Below, one piece after another: positions 58,901-62,720 of a stretch of DNA of 64,000 nucleotides. Source of the stretch: Anadara kagoshimensis (lineage: Eukaryota; Mollusca; Bivalvia; Arcoida; Arcidae). Each line of letters begins with the position of its first letter. The stretch's first letter is position 1. The stretch spans positions 43,170,576 through 43,234,575 of the forward strand of contig CM037870.1 in assembly GCA_021292105.1 (NCBI GenBank). The letters run 5' to 3'. Made by a program: the position numbers and the translations under genes. The notes below the pieces were generated by a model that worked only from the letters and a program-made list of their open reading frames with translations, had not been told where the DNA came from and did not search any database.

Positions 58901-61384
58901 GACGACTGCTTTGGCTTTATCTTTTTTACTTTTTAAAAAAAAATATACATGTGTGAATTTTCTTCTTCTTCCTTTTTTTTAAAAATAATAATTTATAAGA
59001 ACAATTTTAGAGACTTTTCTAAAATAATTCTTTTTAATTTTTAGAATTTATTTTAGATAAGACAATTATTAACAGGCAAAAAAGCAACATAACAAGATGT
59101 CATCTTAAGATTGACAAACGTGCCTAAATGTCAGAGTCTCTGCAAATCTGTAAGCAACATACAAGTCTACATTTCAAGTTTAGAGCAGCAACCCTGTCTA
59201 TGTGTCAGCCTCACAACAGAGACTTTGATAAGTAAAACTGTAGATATTGGTATTGAAGCATTTCATAGCAGCAAACCTGTCTAGGGATTGAAGTTCAGAG
59301 CAGCAAACACGTCTAGATTTCAATTTCAGACCAACAGTCTATTATAAATGTCACTATTAGGGCAACACACCTGTCTAGAATTCAATTTTAGAGCAGCAAA
59401 CCTGTCTAGATTCAAACCAGCACAACAGTCTATTATAAATGTCACTATTAGGTCAACACACCTGTCTAGAATTCAATTTCAGAGCAGCAAACCTGTCTAG
59501 GATTGAATTTCAATCAGCACACCTGTTTGATTTCAATATCAGAGCAGCAAACCTGTATAGATTTAGATGCTAGCATTATAATAACAAAGCAGTCTGCATG
59601 TCAAACGCTGAACCAATTTATTCTTTGTTTTGGTAAGGTAATTAAAAGATTGATGACAATCTTACAGAAGACAGGGTTTTTTTTATCTTGCCAAGATCCA
59701 GGTTACATCAAGAAAAACAAACTGGTATAAAAACCCAGCCAAAAAACCATGACAACACAGTCTGAAGCCAAGCGATAAAAAAGTAAATGACAGCAAAATG
59801 ATACTGGTATACTCTATGTCCACAAAATTAATATATTCAATGTTGAACAATACACCATTACCAAAATCCTATGATTTGGTGTACAAATGAAATTTCCCAT
59901 GTGTACAAATGAAATTTCCCTTCACATGAGAAGCTTGTTTCAATATGCATATAACAAAAGTAATGCAGAGAAAAATAAGAAGAAAAATAGAAATGATTTA
60001 CAGATACAACATTAAAAAAGAGAAAAACTGAATATATAAAGTGTTATTTTTGAAGTACATAAGTACAGTTTTGTTGGGCAAGTAAAACTGCAACAACATG
60101 ACCAACCAACCTACAGTTTAAATGGGAATGTTCTAGCATGTTCTTTTGCAGAATAATTCAAATCATAGGTTTAGCATGAGGATATATTTCCATCTATCTT
60201 TGGGCATAAAATGGAATTTTCATATAACTTACTTAGCATAATGCATGACTTTACAACATTATGCCTATAATGGCACCATTTTCATATATACACAGCACCA
60301 TGCCTATGATGGCATCATTTTTTTTTTCATACCAGTAACATAAGATCAAATGATGGCACCTTTTTACCTCCAATGCAAAAGTATTCCAAATTTGAAAATC
60401 CTTTATTCTGTATGTTTGTTAATGTTTTGATAATAGCATGCAATGGGGTTGGCTACTGTATCACATGATCAACACCTCTCACCGTTTGTGTGTAACATTT
60501 TGGAAAACAGTAATGTTGCAAATTCCCAGTCTGAGAATGACATAATTTTACAGAAAAATGTCATTTTAAGCGATTCCATATCCACTGGAAATAAGTGTCC
60601 TGCACAAAGTTAGAAGTTATCATAATGTACAGCAGCGAACCCCATTTTCATCACATAAGAATTTTTTACCCATTTACAATAATCTGTTTGATTTAAAAAA
60701 CAAATATATTTCTACACATTTGTATACAATGTCACAAATAAACAGTTTAAAACTGGTCCCATTTTTCATTAACAGATTCATAAACAGTTAAATGTTTCTT
60801 GAAGGTGTACACATACAGCCATTGAACTCACATCAGTATTAGAGTAAAACATCATGAAATGAACACCATTTTCCACATGAAATCATAAGTATAACTCAAT
60901 TGTTTGATGCAAGGAGGGGGCAGTTTATGGAGGACAATTGTTAGACAACATTCTAATATTGTCATTTAAAATAAATCAAAACGGTTTGATAATATAAGAA
61001 AAAACAATATATTTATAACTAGCATTTGTATCACATAATGTTGAATTTTTTAAAAATATTTTTAAAAAAAGTTCTTTTTTTCAAATTTCAAATTCCTATT
61101 TTAGATTTTAAAACACCAACCACTTTGATAATTTCTTCAAAAAACAAAGTTATCCCCAATGAAGAGAATTACCATGGCAACAACCTCTCAAACTTACCAA
61201 GTTTCTGTTGCGCCTCCTTGATGTCTCTCACCCAAGCTTGTTTATCATAAATGTTGCTGGCTTGTAAAGTTATAGATGGTGACGTAAGTTCGTTTAATAA
61301 ATCCGATTCCTCGATATATCTGTCCCACAATTCCACTCGTTTGGTATCTTCCTGAACATCTTCATTAATCTCAACGTCTTTCAG
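15258..61384 (-). CDS. Giant PH-Ig-FN3 cytoskeletal scaffold protein, obscurin/UNC-89-like (3' part of gene, 26 exons)
   Basis: Twenty-six minus-strand exons join with consistent GT/AG boundaries and phases, giving about 2,712 residues after a one-base frame correction. The order is end of a probable PH domain, Lys-rich linker, five I-set Ig domains, linkers, thirteen FN3 domains and a Ser/Arg/Pro-rich tail. No signal peptide or membrane segment is visible, so a cytosolic, sarcomeric or cortical scaffold is likely. In known families a PH (normally with a DH RhoGEF domain) followed by Ig/FN3 arrays occurs in obscurin/UNC-89 and, with one Ig and one FN3, in Trio/Kalirin. The DH domain, if present, lies beyond the right edge. 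No kinase domain is visible. Family assignment is inference; the domain content is read directly. Splice joins were inferred by eye and short exons could be missing, especially in the 14-kb intron 47204-61197. Confidence 0.85.
17617..18272 (-). other. Intron 25; no further feature
   Basis: Non-coding sequence between FN3-12 and FN3-13, with splice sites GTAAAT and TTTTCAG. No repeat or conserved element was recognised. Confidence 0.7.
18273..18578 (-). CDS. Exon 25: FN3 domain 12
   Basis: The 306-nt exon is phase 1 at both ends. It encodes PSGLPLLRPQLHDL, VRLSWHPLHV, YIVEMKEMLGKQWKPVG and YEFRVRGVGDRGLSEPS. Residues HDLQPES near the start are almost the same as in FN3-6. Confidence 0.9.
18829..19115 (-). 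mobile_element. Dimeric tRNA-derived SINE
   Basis: Two tRNA-like units sit about 175 bp apart on the minus strand: tagctcagtttgtagagctc with ttgatccccagtc near 18855-18935, and a weaker pair near 19025-19115. Both carry the ggggatcaaac-type B-box complement and a cctcccacactatag segment. A 22-bp A run (18829-18850) borders it. The same dimer layout recurs at 44040-44345 and 57815-58047. Confidence 0.6.
19182..19481 (-). CDS. Exon 24: FN3 domain 11
   Basis: The 300-nt exon is phase 1 at both ends. It encodes DLRLPVEITDISDI, SLSLHWQPRHL, YQVEAWEPRKHTWKRLA and YMFRVRAEAASLLSEPT, ending SRFR. The usual terminal AG|G or CAG|G is replaced by CGAT|GTAAG, so the joined codon with the next exon is TTA (Leu) instead of the Val or Ala codon used at most other junctions. 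Confidence 0.9.
20376..20394. repeat. Poly-A tract
   Basis: Nineteen A residues inside the intron between FN3-10 and FN3-11. Confidence 0.9.
20683..21025. mobile_element. Possible MITE with TACA.TAAA.CCTTGTTT ends
   Basis: Left end tacattaaaaccttgttt and right end aaacaaggtttactgta are near-inverted repeats around 340 bp of non-coding DNA. It resembles family C in its ends only. Confidence 0.45.
21486..22493. mobile_element. Non-autonomous hAT-like DNA transposon
   Basis: The 8-bp target duplication cttcaatc is perfect (21478-21485 and 22494-22501). The ends cagggccttggaaac and (reverse complement) cagaggtccggaaac are imperfect inverted repeats starting CAGRG, typical of hAT elements. Subterminal gtcggac motifs occur on both sides. 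It sits within a HINE monomer and removing it restores that monomer. Internal open frames (21669-21885, 21923-22120) have no recognised domain, so no transposase is visible. CpG is noticeably more frequent than in the surroundings. Confidence 0.8.
22549..23569 (+). mobile_element. Tc1/mariner-like element, internally deleted
   Basis: 56-bp terminal inverted repeats (22549-22604 and 23514-23569) differ at one base and are flanked by TA on each side (22547-22548, 23570-23571). Each repeat contains two copies of a tcaaaattaacgtcacccct motif, an IR/DR layout. The host HINE monomer reads straight across once the element and one TA are removed. At 1,021 bp it is shorter than autonomous Tc1 elements and retains only the 3' part of a transposase gene. 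Confidence 0.9.
23076..23366 (+). pseudogene. Tc1/mariner transposase, C-terminal fragment
   Basis: A 96-residue open frame. It contains the DDE_3 signature WPSNSPDMSPIENLWDALKR, where the Glu of IENLW is the last catalytic acid of the DD34E/D triad and the Asp of SPDMSP belongs to the conserved block before it. The rest (LYDSLPRRVQSVIRVRG) matches the usual transposase C-terminus. The N-terminal DNA-binding region and the first two catalytic Asp residues are absent, so the product is not expected to be active. The ATG at 23076 follows about 470 bp of non-coding element sequence. Confidence 0.85.
25071..25102 (+). other. 3' terminal hairpin of HINE-like element
   Basis: agctcatctgagcc and ggctcaggtaagct pair around a tttc loop. 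Matching hairpins occur at 373-403 and 39888-39917, where the stem sequence differs but pairing is kept. Confidence 0.65.
25527..25829 (-). CDS. Exon 23: FN3 domain 10
   Basis: The 303-nt exon is phase 1 at both ends (GCAG acceptor, GCTG|GTAGGT donor). It encodes VAPTMPQEEPLLYDL, VNLRWRPAEI, YTIYALEPPGTSWQPIV and YHFRIQAENRYGVSRPT. A 6-kb, transposon-filled intron follows it. Confidence 0.9.
25830..26452 (-). other. Intron 22; no further feature
   Basis: Non-coding AT-rich sequence between FN3-9 and FN3-10 with no recognised repeat. Confidence 0.7.
26453..26755 (-). CDS. Exon 22: FN3 domain 9
   Basis: The 303-nt exon is phase 1 at both ends. It encodes APPRMPPEQPYIFDM, LKLQWRAVEL, YRVEFQEGPRSDWMTLA and YKFRVRAENTYGIGDPT. 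Closely similar in layout to FN3-10 (ITDYSPITY here, LNDGSPITY there). Confidence 0.9.
27167..28435 (+). mobile_element. MITE family F, copy 2, split by a nested element
   Basis: The left part 27167-27200 (aatgggattcactgctatgc) and the right part 28268-28435 (attttggaaaacatgaatg, ttagggggtatcacatgg, gcagcaaaccccatt) align with the uninterrupted copy at 60443-60646. Ends aatggg.tt and aaccccatt form the inverted repeat. Confidence 0.65.
27201..28262. mobile_element. Non-autonomous terminal-inverted-repeat element (1,062 bp), superfamily unknown
   Basis: Ends catggccgtaact and agttacggccatg are perfect 13-bp inverted repeats, flanked by a 5-bp direct repeat caata (27196-27200 and 28263-28267). 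It sits inside a family F MITE, whose sequence continues on both sides. A 25-bp T run is at 27259-27283. Internal open frames on the plus strand near 28060-28315 show no transposase motif. The CATG start with a short duplication does not decide the superfamily. Confidence 0.7.
28555..28857 (-). CDS. Exon 21: FN3 domain 8
   Basis: The 303-nt exon is phase 1 at both ends. It encodes VPIFPRREPVITGV, VALSWLPADI, YRIETQYPPGIGPWEPI and YMFRVRAVADGIVSEPT. The intron downstream contains a MITE carrying a nested 1.06-kb element. Confidence 0.9.
29661..29963 (-). CDS. Exon 20: FN3 domain 7
   Basis: The 303-nt exon is phase 1 at both ends. It encodes VRPRLSQREPRITEL, IKLTWQPADI, YIVDMRTLPGQDWKPVA and YQFRIKAETDAGVSEPT. 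A 105-bp palindrome (30056-30160) lies in the intron just upstream. Confidence 0.9.
30056..30160. repeat. 105-bp palindrome (short MITE) in an intron
   Basis: Arms tgttgttcttgattttacct... and the reverse complement at 30131-30160 pair over 30 bases with one mismatch, around a 45-bp loop. It lies between FN3-6 and FN3-7. Confidence 0.8.
30404..30694 (-). CDS. Exon 19: FN3 domain 6
   Basis: The 291-nt exon is phase 1 at both ends. It encodes APRTTLPSRPKIHDL, LNLSWQRPML, YRIDVQEAPRLDWQPVA and YMFRVVPMTTAGAMEPLPP. It is the closest partner of FN3-5, with the same short C-C' region and LPPVS ending. Confidence 0.9.
31119..31412 (-). CDS. Exon 18: FN3 domain 5
   Basis: The 294-nt exon is phase 1 at both ends. 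It encodes APSRPLTLDHPRLMYDE, LQLAWQPPAI, YKIELQAPPSLEWRPLA and YMFRVIPETTLGPLEALPP. It is most like FN3-6: both have IPE/VPM instead of the usual RAE after the F strand and LPPVS at the end, suggesting a recent tandem duplication. Confidence 0.9.
31777..32094 (-). CDS. Exon 17: FN3 domain 4
   Basis: The 318-nt exon is phase 1 at both ends and is the longest single FN3 exon. It has an acidic lead (FELDEYEPDYEGIRLKW), then YMIEGQEQPLDEWRPLV and YRFRVRALSQHGVSPPT. The extra length lies in the first strands and the end (SYRRQLPG). Confidence 0.9.
32270..32558 (+). mobile_element. tRNA-derived SINE with (CAA)n tail
   Basis: A tRNA-like head (ggaggccagtggtctaatgc) is followed by a body and a tail gactttaagcaacattcaac with repeated caa. 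It lies in the intron between FN3-3 and FN3-4. Head type resembles Ser/Leu tRNA. Confidence 0.5.
32634..32939 (-). CDS. Exon 16: FN3 domain 3
   Basis: The 306-nt exon is phase 1 at both ends. It encodes AYPGIPISRPEIVE, AVRLNWQRVEV, YMIEMQKPPSQTWKEIA, and YRFRVRARTPVGKMLEPSP. The pattern matches the other FN3 modules. Confidence 0.9.
33441..33743 (-). CDS. Exon 15: FN3 domain 2
   Basis: The 303-nt exon is phase 1 at both ends, with a TTTACAG acceptor and ACAG|GTATGC donor. Linker EPPKLPTTRP is followed by SVRLAWKPAV, YRLEAQELPGTDWLPFA and the F-strand YNIRVRAENKYGLSEPT. This is a standard cytosolic-type FN3. Confidence 0.9.
33744..34645 (-). other. Intron 14; no further feature
   Basis: AT-rich intron between the 15-nt micro-exon and FN3-2. 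Nothing else recognised. Confidence 0.6.
34646..34660 (-). CDS. Exon 14: 15-nt micro-exon
   Basis: A 15-base segment flanked by TTTTTTCAG and GTATGA adds KPLEP in frame, phase 1 at both ends. It sits between two exons whose phases also match without it, so inclusion is not required for the frame. The evidence is the splice consensus, frame fit and Pro/Glu/Lys character; at this length chance cannot be ruled out. Confidence 0.45.
34888..34932. repeat. (GT)n microsatellite
   Basis: About 22 GT units without interruption, in the intron between linker exon 13 and the micro-exon. Confidence 0.95.
35007..35239. mobile_element. MITE family A, copy 1
   Basis: Ends gaccgtttgacctttaattt and attaaaggtcaaacagccag are inverted repeats. 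The internal part matches the reverse complement of the copy at 63447-63686. Confidence 0.7.
35299..35355 (-). CDS. Exon 13: short charged linker
   Basis: The 57-nt exon is phase 1 at both ends (TTTCAG acceptor, AAAA|GTAAGT donor). It encodes about 19 residues, EIVQEEKAQKLRFKLPESK, with a PEVK-like Glu/Lys/Pro character. It joins in frame to FN3-1 and to the micro-exon. Probably a flexible linker and a candidate for alternative splicing. Confidence 0.6.
35676..35984 (-). CDS. Exon 12: FN3 domain 1
   Basis: The 309-nt exon is phase 1 at both ends and encodes one FN3 domain of about 103 residues. Landmarks are the B-strand SARLSWIPV, the YVIEAKELPHGYDWKKM segment, and the F-strand YAFRVKAENQFGISDAS. 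It begins with a short AIPTMP linker, a pattern shared by most later FN3 exons. Confidence 0.9.
36452..36532 (-). CDS. Exon 11: linker between Ig block and FN3 block
   Basis: The 81-nt exon is phase 1 at both ends (CTTTAG acceptor, CAAG|GTATT donor). It encodes 27 residues, PKESLDRESTFQPTRRLSRE then SISKLQ. There is no domain; an RRLS basophilic-kinase-type site is visible. Because it is symmetric, skipping it would keep the frame. Confidence 0.65.
36683..36872 (-). mobile_element. tRNA-derived SINE
   Basis: On the minus strand, ccacctaggtttaaatctca is B-box-like and follows a tRNA-like head near 36860; the body runs to about 36690. Boundaries are approximate. Confidence 0.45.
37128..37303 (-). 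CDS. Exon 10: second half of Ig domain 5
   Basis: The 176-nt exon enters at phase 2 and leaves at phase 1 (GGAA|GTGAGT). It encodes TKDGKAIRSDGHYLV, then HIKNVQPRDKGVYTCTVSN and AAGQTACTGQLRLG. DKGVYTC is the F-strand motif. The exon has exactly the length and phases of exon 6, consistent with Ig2 and Ig5 sharing an ancestral two-exon module. It ends the Ig block. Confidence 0.87.
37512..37717. repeat. Dispersed repeat G, copy 1
   Basis: About 205 bp align with 56172-56383. Shared blocks are ttgaaaactggcaaatt, cttccaccag.gaagtgaggc and catgtga.atcaaaa. Family unknown. Confidence 0.6.
37957..38097 (-). CDS. Exon 9: first half of Ig domain 5
   Basis: The 141-nt exon is phase 2 at both ends. 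It encodes FKQTDFDAKYGCAPSFMKKL, then DAKFECRVMGIPEPEVIW, ending within the core Trp codon as in exon 5. A complete HINE-like element lies in the intron upstream of it. Confidence 0.85.
38479..39922 (+). mobile_element. HINE-like element, full uninterrupted copy
   Basis: Starts caagaggtccatgggcc with cgctcacctgat. About six tandem monomers of ~145 bp follow (38560-39380), each with tgtgaccttgacctttgaac and catgacctttttctat. A unique 3' part follows, including acgcgtaacgtattttttg and a (CGCA/CACA) tract, then a hairpin (39888-39917) and gctaaaaa. It lies in the intron between the halves of the Ig4-Ig5 region. No protein is encoded. Confidence 0.7.
40050..40213 (+). mobile_element. MITE family F, copy 3 (left end truncated)
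   Basis: Aligns with 28268-28435: aacatttttgaaaacattta, gcattaggggtatcatgtgg, gcagcaaacc. The left inverted repeat is missing. Confidence 0.6.
40484..40671 (-). CDS. Exon 8: second half of Ig domain 4 and linker
   Basis: The 188-nt exon enters at phase 0 (TTTTAG acceptor) and leaves at phase 2 (CTGAA|GTAAGT). It encodes PTHRRFLTSQEGDIYRLTI, then FEDDGKFTCKAVNSEGEVYC, the F and G strands of an Ig domain, followed by a charged linker (KARKVPDESEQL). It completes Ig4 begun in the preceding exon. Confidence 0.85.
41369..41832 (-). CDS. Exon 7: Ig domain 3 and first half of Ig domain 4
   Basis: The 464-nt exon enters at phase 1 (TTTCAG) and leaves at phase 0 (TCA|GTGAGT). Ig3 runs from APKFLTKFYDQTITDGL through EFQCLIDGRPQPVVRWLLND to KQKDDGKYQCHIANNLGEA, with both Cys and the Trp present. 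Ig4 starts at PVLPKFLKKIGDMDL and continues through HTFEVVVVGEPAPKVTWLYN, where Val stands in the place of the usual B-strand Cys. The 16-residue linker between Ig2 and Ig3 is acidic (ALEDRVEDED). Confidence 0.88.
42655..43790 (-). repeat. 68-bp tandem array carrying exon end and splice donor, 17 copies
   Basis: The gacatt marker recurs every 68 bases from 42661 to 43749. On the coding strand each unit reads aataaatatggagaggcaat, then the codons of MTEAYLNVI, then attg|gtaggt or attg|gtaagt and about 20 intron bases. The copy at 43749 is the genuine end of exon 6; the other 16 lie in the intron. The four copies farthest from the exon (42661, 42729, 42797, 42865) carry GTAAGTATA; the remaining 13, including the exon copy, carry GTAGGTATA. 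Reading through any donor meets a stop within six codons. Confidence 0.95.
43745..43920 (-). CDS. Exon 6: second half of Ig domain 2, with amplified 3' end
   Basis: The 176-nt exon enters at phase 2, completing TGG (Trp), and leaves at phase 1. It encodes MKDGKIVDPGDRHKLLNF, then NVELIDKGRYTCWAHNKYGE and AMTEAYLNVI. DKGRYTC is the F-strand motif with the second Cys. The last ~46 coding bases, the donor (ATTG|GTAGGT) and the first ~20 intron bases are repeated 16 more times just downstream in the intron (see the 68-bp array). Reading past this donor meets an in-frame stop five codons into the intron. Confidence 0.88.
44040..44345 (-). mobile_element. Dimeric tRNA-derived SINE
   Basis: Two tRNA-like units on the minus strand, near 44060-44140 and 44270-44345, each preceded on the plus strand by gaaaaatgcag.g and containing a ctata.gtgag segment. 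Same layout as 18829-19115. Confidence 0.55.
44555..44714 (-). CDS. Exon 5: first half of Ig domain 2
   Basis: The 160-nt exon enters at phase 1 and leaves at phase 2 inside the core Trp codon. It encodes a linker (VQPSALTKYKEGL), then FKTPAYFFQ, LARFDCRVVAYPRPDIVW. The Cys and Trp of the B and C strands are visible. The domain continues in the next exon after an intron at the Trp codon, a position used again in Ig5. Confidence 0.85.
45115..45300 (-). mobile_element. Ser/Leu tRNA-like SINE
   Basis: On the minus strand the head reads ggccttaaagtggtcaagcg gtctaa, with B-box-like ggtttgaattcaagacc, followed by tttatcagttcacttgc, also found in the SINE at 52767. Confidence 0.55.
45607..45843 (-). 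CDS. Exon 4: Ig domain 1 (I-set)
   Basis: The 237-nt exon is phase 1 at both ends. It encodes the B to G strands of an I-set Ig: VRLECVVAGIP with the first Cys, PKVLWLKNNRPL with the core Trp, then EFQNAERDDTGLYTARAMN. In the F strand the usual DxGxYxC motif reads DTGLYTA, so the second canonical Cys is replaced by Ala. Domains of this kind bind partner proteins and give elastic strength in titin-family molecules. Confidence 0.88.
46420..46536 (-). CDS. Exon 3: linker and A strand of Ig1
   Basis: The 117-nt exon is phase 1 at both ends (TTCCAG acceptor, GTAATG donor). It encodes DFKIIDTSRDVNVSYTTPEF, a short acidic stretch, then RPMFKKKLQKTYVEG. The P.F.KKL pattern is the usual entry strand of titin-type I-set Ig domains. 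It joins in frame to the next exon, which carries the Cys and Trp core of Ig1. Confidence 0.8.
47063..47203 (-). CDS. Exon 2: Lys-rich basic linker
   Basis: The 141-nt exon is phase 1 at both ends (TTTTAG acceptor, GTAAG donor). It encodes 47 residues, dense in Lys and Thr (RRKIKTKTPKMV, TPKKKDKHGG), ending in an acidic Ser stretch (DNESDRSSD). No domain is recognised. It lies between the PH end and Ig1 and is probably disordered. A 14-kb intron separates it from the previous exon, so extra or alternative exons between the two cannot be excluded. Confidence 0.75.
47395..47480. repeat. Short tandem repeat, ~24-bp unit, 3 copies
   Basis: The unit acatcatgtgtccctatgaa is repeated with one extra partial copy, in the 14-kb intron. 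Confidence 0.75.
48620..48857. mobile_element. Possible small terminal-inverted-repeat element
   Basis: Left end agacctgtcgaaagtt and right end (reverse complement) aggcctgtccaaagtt are near-inverted. The interior repeats tagctgagcattggctcc-like segments and encodes nothing. Confidence 0.4.
49105..49330 (+). mobile_element. Ser/Leu tRNA-like SINE with conserved molluscan body
   Basis: Head ggccttggtggctgagtggt is followed by a body with ctggtttcctccactgtcaa and gaccacttcgatataagt, a segment I associate with bivalve V-type SINEs. Confidence 0.6.
49768..50014. mobile_element. MITE family B, copy 1
   Basis: Ends ttcacaatcattccttagc and (reverse complement) ttcacaatctttccttagc differ at one base; 247 bp with no coding capacity. 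Aligns along its length with 61858-62095. Confidence 0.75.
52312..52461. repeat. 150-bp hairpin (MITE-like)
   Basis: Arms of about 58 bases (atgaaattaatttttc, gtatgaaagaattggaca) are inverted repeats around a ~35-bp loop. The transcript of this intron could fold into a long imperfect stem. Confidence 0.8.
52767..52990 (+). mobile_element. Ser/Leu tRNA-like SINE
   Basis: Head agccttgatagctgagtggt, body with tttatcagtttacttgcgac and ctgcctcaatataagtgaaa. Best preserved copy of this SINE type in the window. Confidence 0.65.
54195..54365 (-). mobile_element. tRNA-like SINE
   Basis: On the minus strand a head with gtaggtggtctaacgtgcac and B-box-like ggtttgaatccc is visible, followed by a body with ttttccccagtcaccag. 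Confidence 0.5.
54820..54955. repeat. Imperfect ~50-bp tandem repeat, 3 copies
   Basis: The phrase catcatcaaatctctggctt, ttaccctctaataa recurs with changes from about 54810 to 54950. Confidence 0.6.
55211..55356. repeat. 146-bp direct duplication, copy 1
   Basis: Nearly identical to 55967-56112: both run from taatacagacttctaaat to attataacaaggtt, with one or two changes. Confidence 0.9.
55967..56112. repeat. 146-bp direct duplication, copy 2
   Basis: Second copy of 55211-55356, 756 bp downstream in the same orientation. Confidence 0.9.
56172..56383. repeat. Dispersed repeat G, copy 2
   Basis: Aligns with 37512-37717 (see that entry). It directly follows the second 146-bp duplicate. Confidence 0.6.
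56730..56860 (-). mobile_element. tRNA-derived SINE, well preserved head
   Basis: On the minus strand: gtagccgggaagctcattgg, gtagagtgtccggctag, and B box ggtttgagtcctggtttga. A and B boxes are close to consensus, so this copy could be Pol III competent. No CCA-ready acceptor stem pairs, so it is not called a tRNA gene. Confidence 0.65.
57815..58047 (-). mobile_element. Dimeric tRNA-derived SINE
   Basis: Two tRNA-like units near 57840-57920 and 57980-58045, each next to aaaacatgcag/aaaaatgcagg on the plus strand and with gaacttgaacctaggac or gaactcaaacc B-box complements. Confidence 0.55.
59255..59560. repeat. Tandem array, ~40-bp core within ~89-bp higher unit
   Basis: The phrase agcagcaaacctgtctaga recurs about six times. 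A longer phrase, cagtctattataaatgtcac, occurs twice about 89 bp apart. Confidence 0.75.
60443..60646 (+). mobile_element. MITE family F, copy 4 (intact)
   Basis: Ends aatggggttggctactgta and (reverse complement) aatggggttcgctgctgta are inverted repeats; 204 bp. Serves as the reference for the other F copies. Confidence 0.7.
61198..61384 (-). CDS. Exon 1 in window: C-terminal strands and helix of a probable PH domain
   Basis: The 187-nt exon enters at phase 0 after a TTTTAG acceptor and leaves at phase 1 into GTAAG. The peptide starts LKDVEINEDVQED, passes VELWDRYIEE and SPSITLQASN, and ends in an amphipathic helix YDKQAWVRDIKEAQQKL. A strand with LQAS followed by a KQAW..DI helix is typical of the end of PH domains in DH-PH RhoGEFs. 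In obscurin, UNC-89, Trio and Kalirin such a PH follows the DH domain and assists Rho GTPase exchange and membrane binding. The rest of the PH domain and any DH domain would lie upstream, beyond position 64000 or in exons I did not recognise. The PH call rests on the motif pattern only. Confidence 0.7.
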
Positions 61385-61857
61385 CTAAAAATATATTGCA
61401 TCACAATGTTTTGAGAAAATATGACCTACCAAGTCTAAAATGCGTCCAATTTTTTGTATATTAGTCCCCCTCCGCCACCACAACCTGTTTTTTTAGATGA
61501 TCTTATAATGGTTTGATCACGTCACTGCCCATGATGATAGTGTGAAGGAATTTGCAAATTATTTTTGCTGTTAGACTATATCAGTTTAGAGTGATTTTGG
61601 CAGAAACACAAGTTCTAACATTTATGAGTCAGGTTGGTATCAGTATAGTGTTTGGTGAGATATTTATAGAGCAATTGCGCACATTGAAGATATCTTAGAA
61701 AGCTAAAGGCAGGGAAGATGTTTCTTTTACTTATCTTAACATTCCGATCATAGGTGATTTAATATAAACACCTAAACACTGGGGTACCACACAGGGTATA
61801 ATACCATTATATAATAAAAAAATTCCTCTTGTCAATTAGTAAAACAGGCTCCTGAGT

Positions 61858-62095
61858 TTCACAACCATTCCTTAGCTAAGATTTTCCTTAACTTAAATTT
61901 ACCAAACTTTAGTGATCTCTTTTTGGAACTACTGGTGAATATTTTTGTCAAAACTGAACGCAGATGTTTTAATCTAAAGTTATCTGAAAAATGACACCTT
62001 TAACTCCTGAATATCTTGAAAATTAACAAAATTATAAAGATTTGAAATTTGGCAACATTTAAGTTAAGGAACATCCTAGCCAAGGAATGATAGAA
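61858..62095. mobile_element. MITE family B, copy 2
   Basis: Starts ttcacaaccattccttagct and ends gccaaggaatgatagaa. Aligns with 49768-50014 through aagattttccttaacttaaa and tctctttttggaac. Its terminal repeats are more diverged than those of copy 1. Confidence 0.7.
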
Positions 62096-62419
62096 GCTAC
62101 CAGAACCAAATATCTCCCATATTTTGTTTGGATTTATACAGTCCAAATTTCAAATGACAGGGGTAACTTCATTATACAGTACAGTGTGTTTAAAGTGAAC
62201 ATGAATACATTCTTATAATCTTTGGGGTAAATATACAAGCAAATGACCTGTCTGCTCTAAGTAAAATATTTATTCCTGCAATTCAGTTTAACCAACCCAC
62301 CCACCAACACCACATACATTTTTCAGCAGACTGTTTTATACATCTATCTGTCAACACCTTTACACTCTGGTGCAGATCCAGATTGTTAATAGATAGTACA
62401 TAAATCTAGGTACTTAATT

Positions 62420-62720
62420 AGTAGGGCTCACAAAGGGGAAATGAAAACATCAAAACCATTCATTAGTGGGGCTCACAAAGGGGAAAACAGAAAGCAGATT
62501 AACCTCAAAACCATTAAGGTACACATGCAATAAAGATGTTGCCTAATGAGGCATCATAAGGGTTTCAGACAATCCATAATTAAACTGGGGGTCACAAAGG
62601 GGAAATGAGGAAACAGTACACATGCAATAAAGAGAATCATACATCATGTTGCCTAATGAGGCATCATAAAGGGTTTCAGACAATCTATAATTAACTTGAT
62701 AATTAACAGCAGGTGGCAAT
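62420..62720. repeat. Local direct repeats
   Basis: ggctcacaaaggggaaa-like phrases occur near 62427, 62468 and 62587. A ~60-bp phrase with gttgcctaatgaggcatcat and gggtttcagacaat occurs near 62538 and 62648. Confidence 0.75.

Larger units (their letters stand above)
47204..61197 (-). other. Intron 1 of the window (14 kb)
   Basis: It separates the PH end from the basic linker exon. I found no further coding exon by frame, domain or splice-site reading, but short exons would be missed. It holds SINEs, MITEs, hairpins and direct repeats listed separately. Stretches 50100-52260, 53000-54180, 58060-59250 and 60660-61190 show nothing I can support. Confidence 0.6.

Noticed and set aside
15258..61384. 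Sidekick-type adhesion protein (six Ig and thirteen FN3)
   Set aside because: The FN3 count matches, but there is no signal peptide or membrane segment, a PH-like end precedes the Ig block, two Ig domains lack a canonical Cys, and a long basic Ser-rich tail follows directly.
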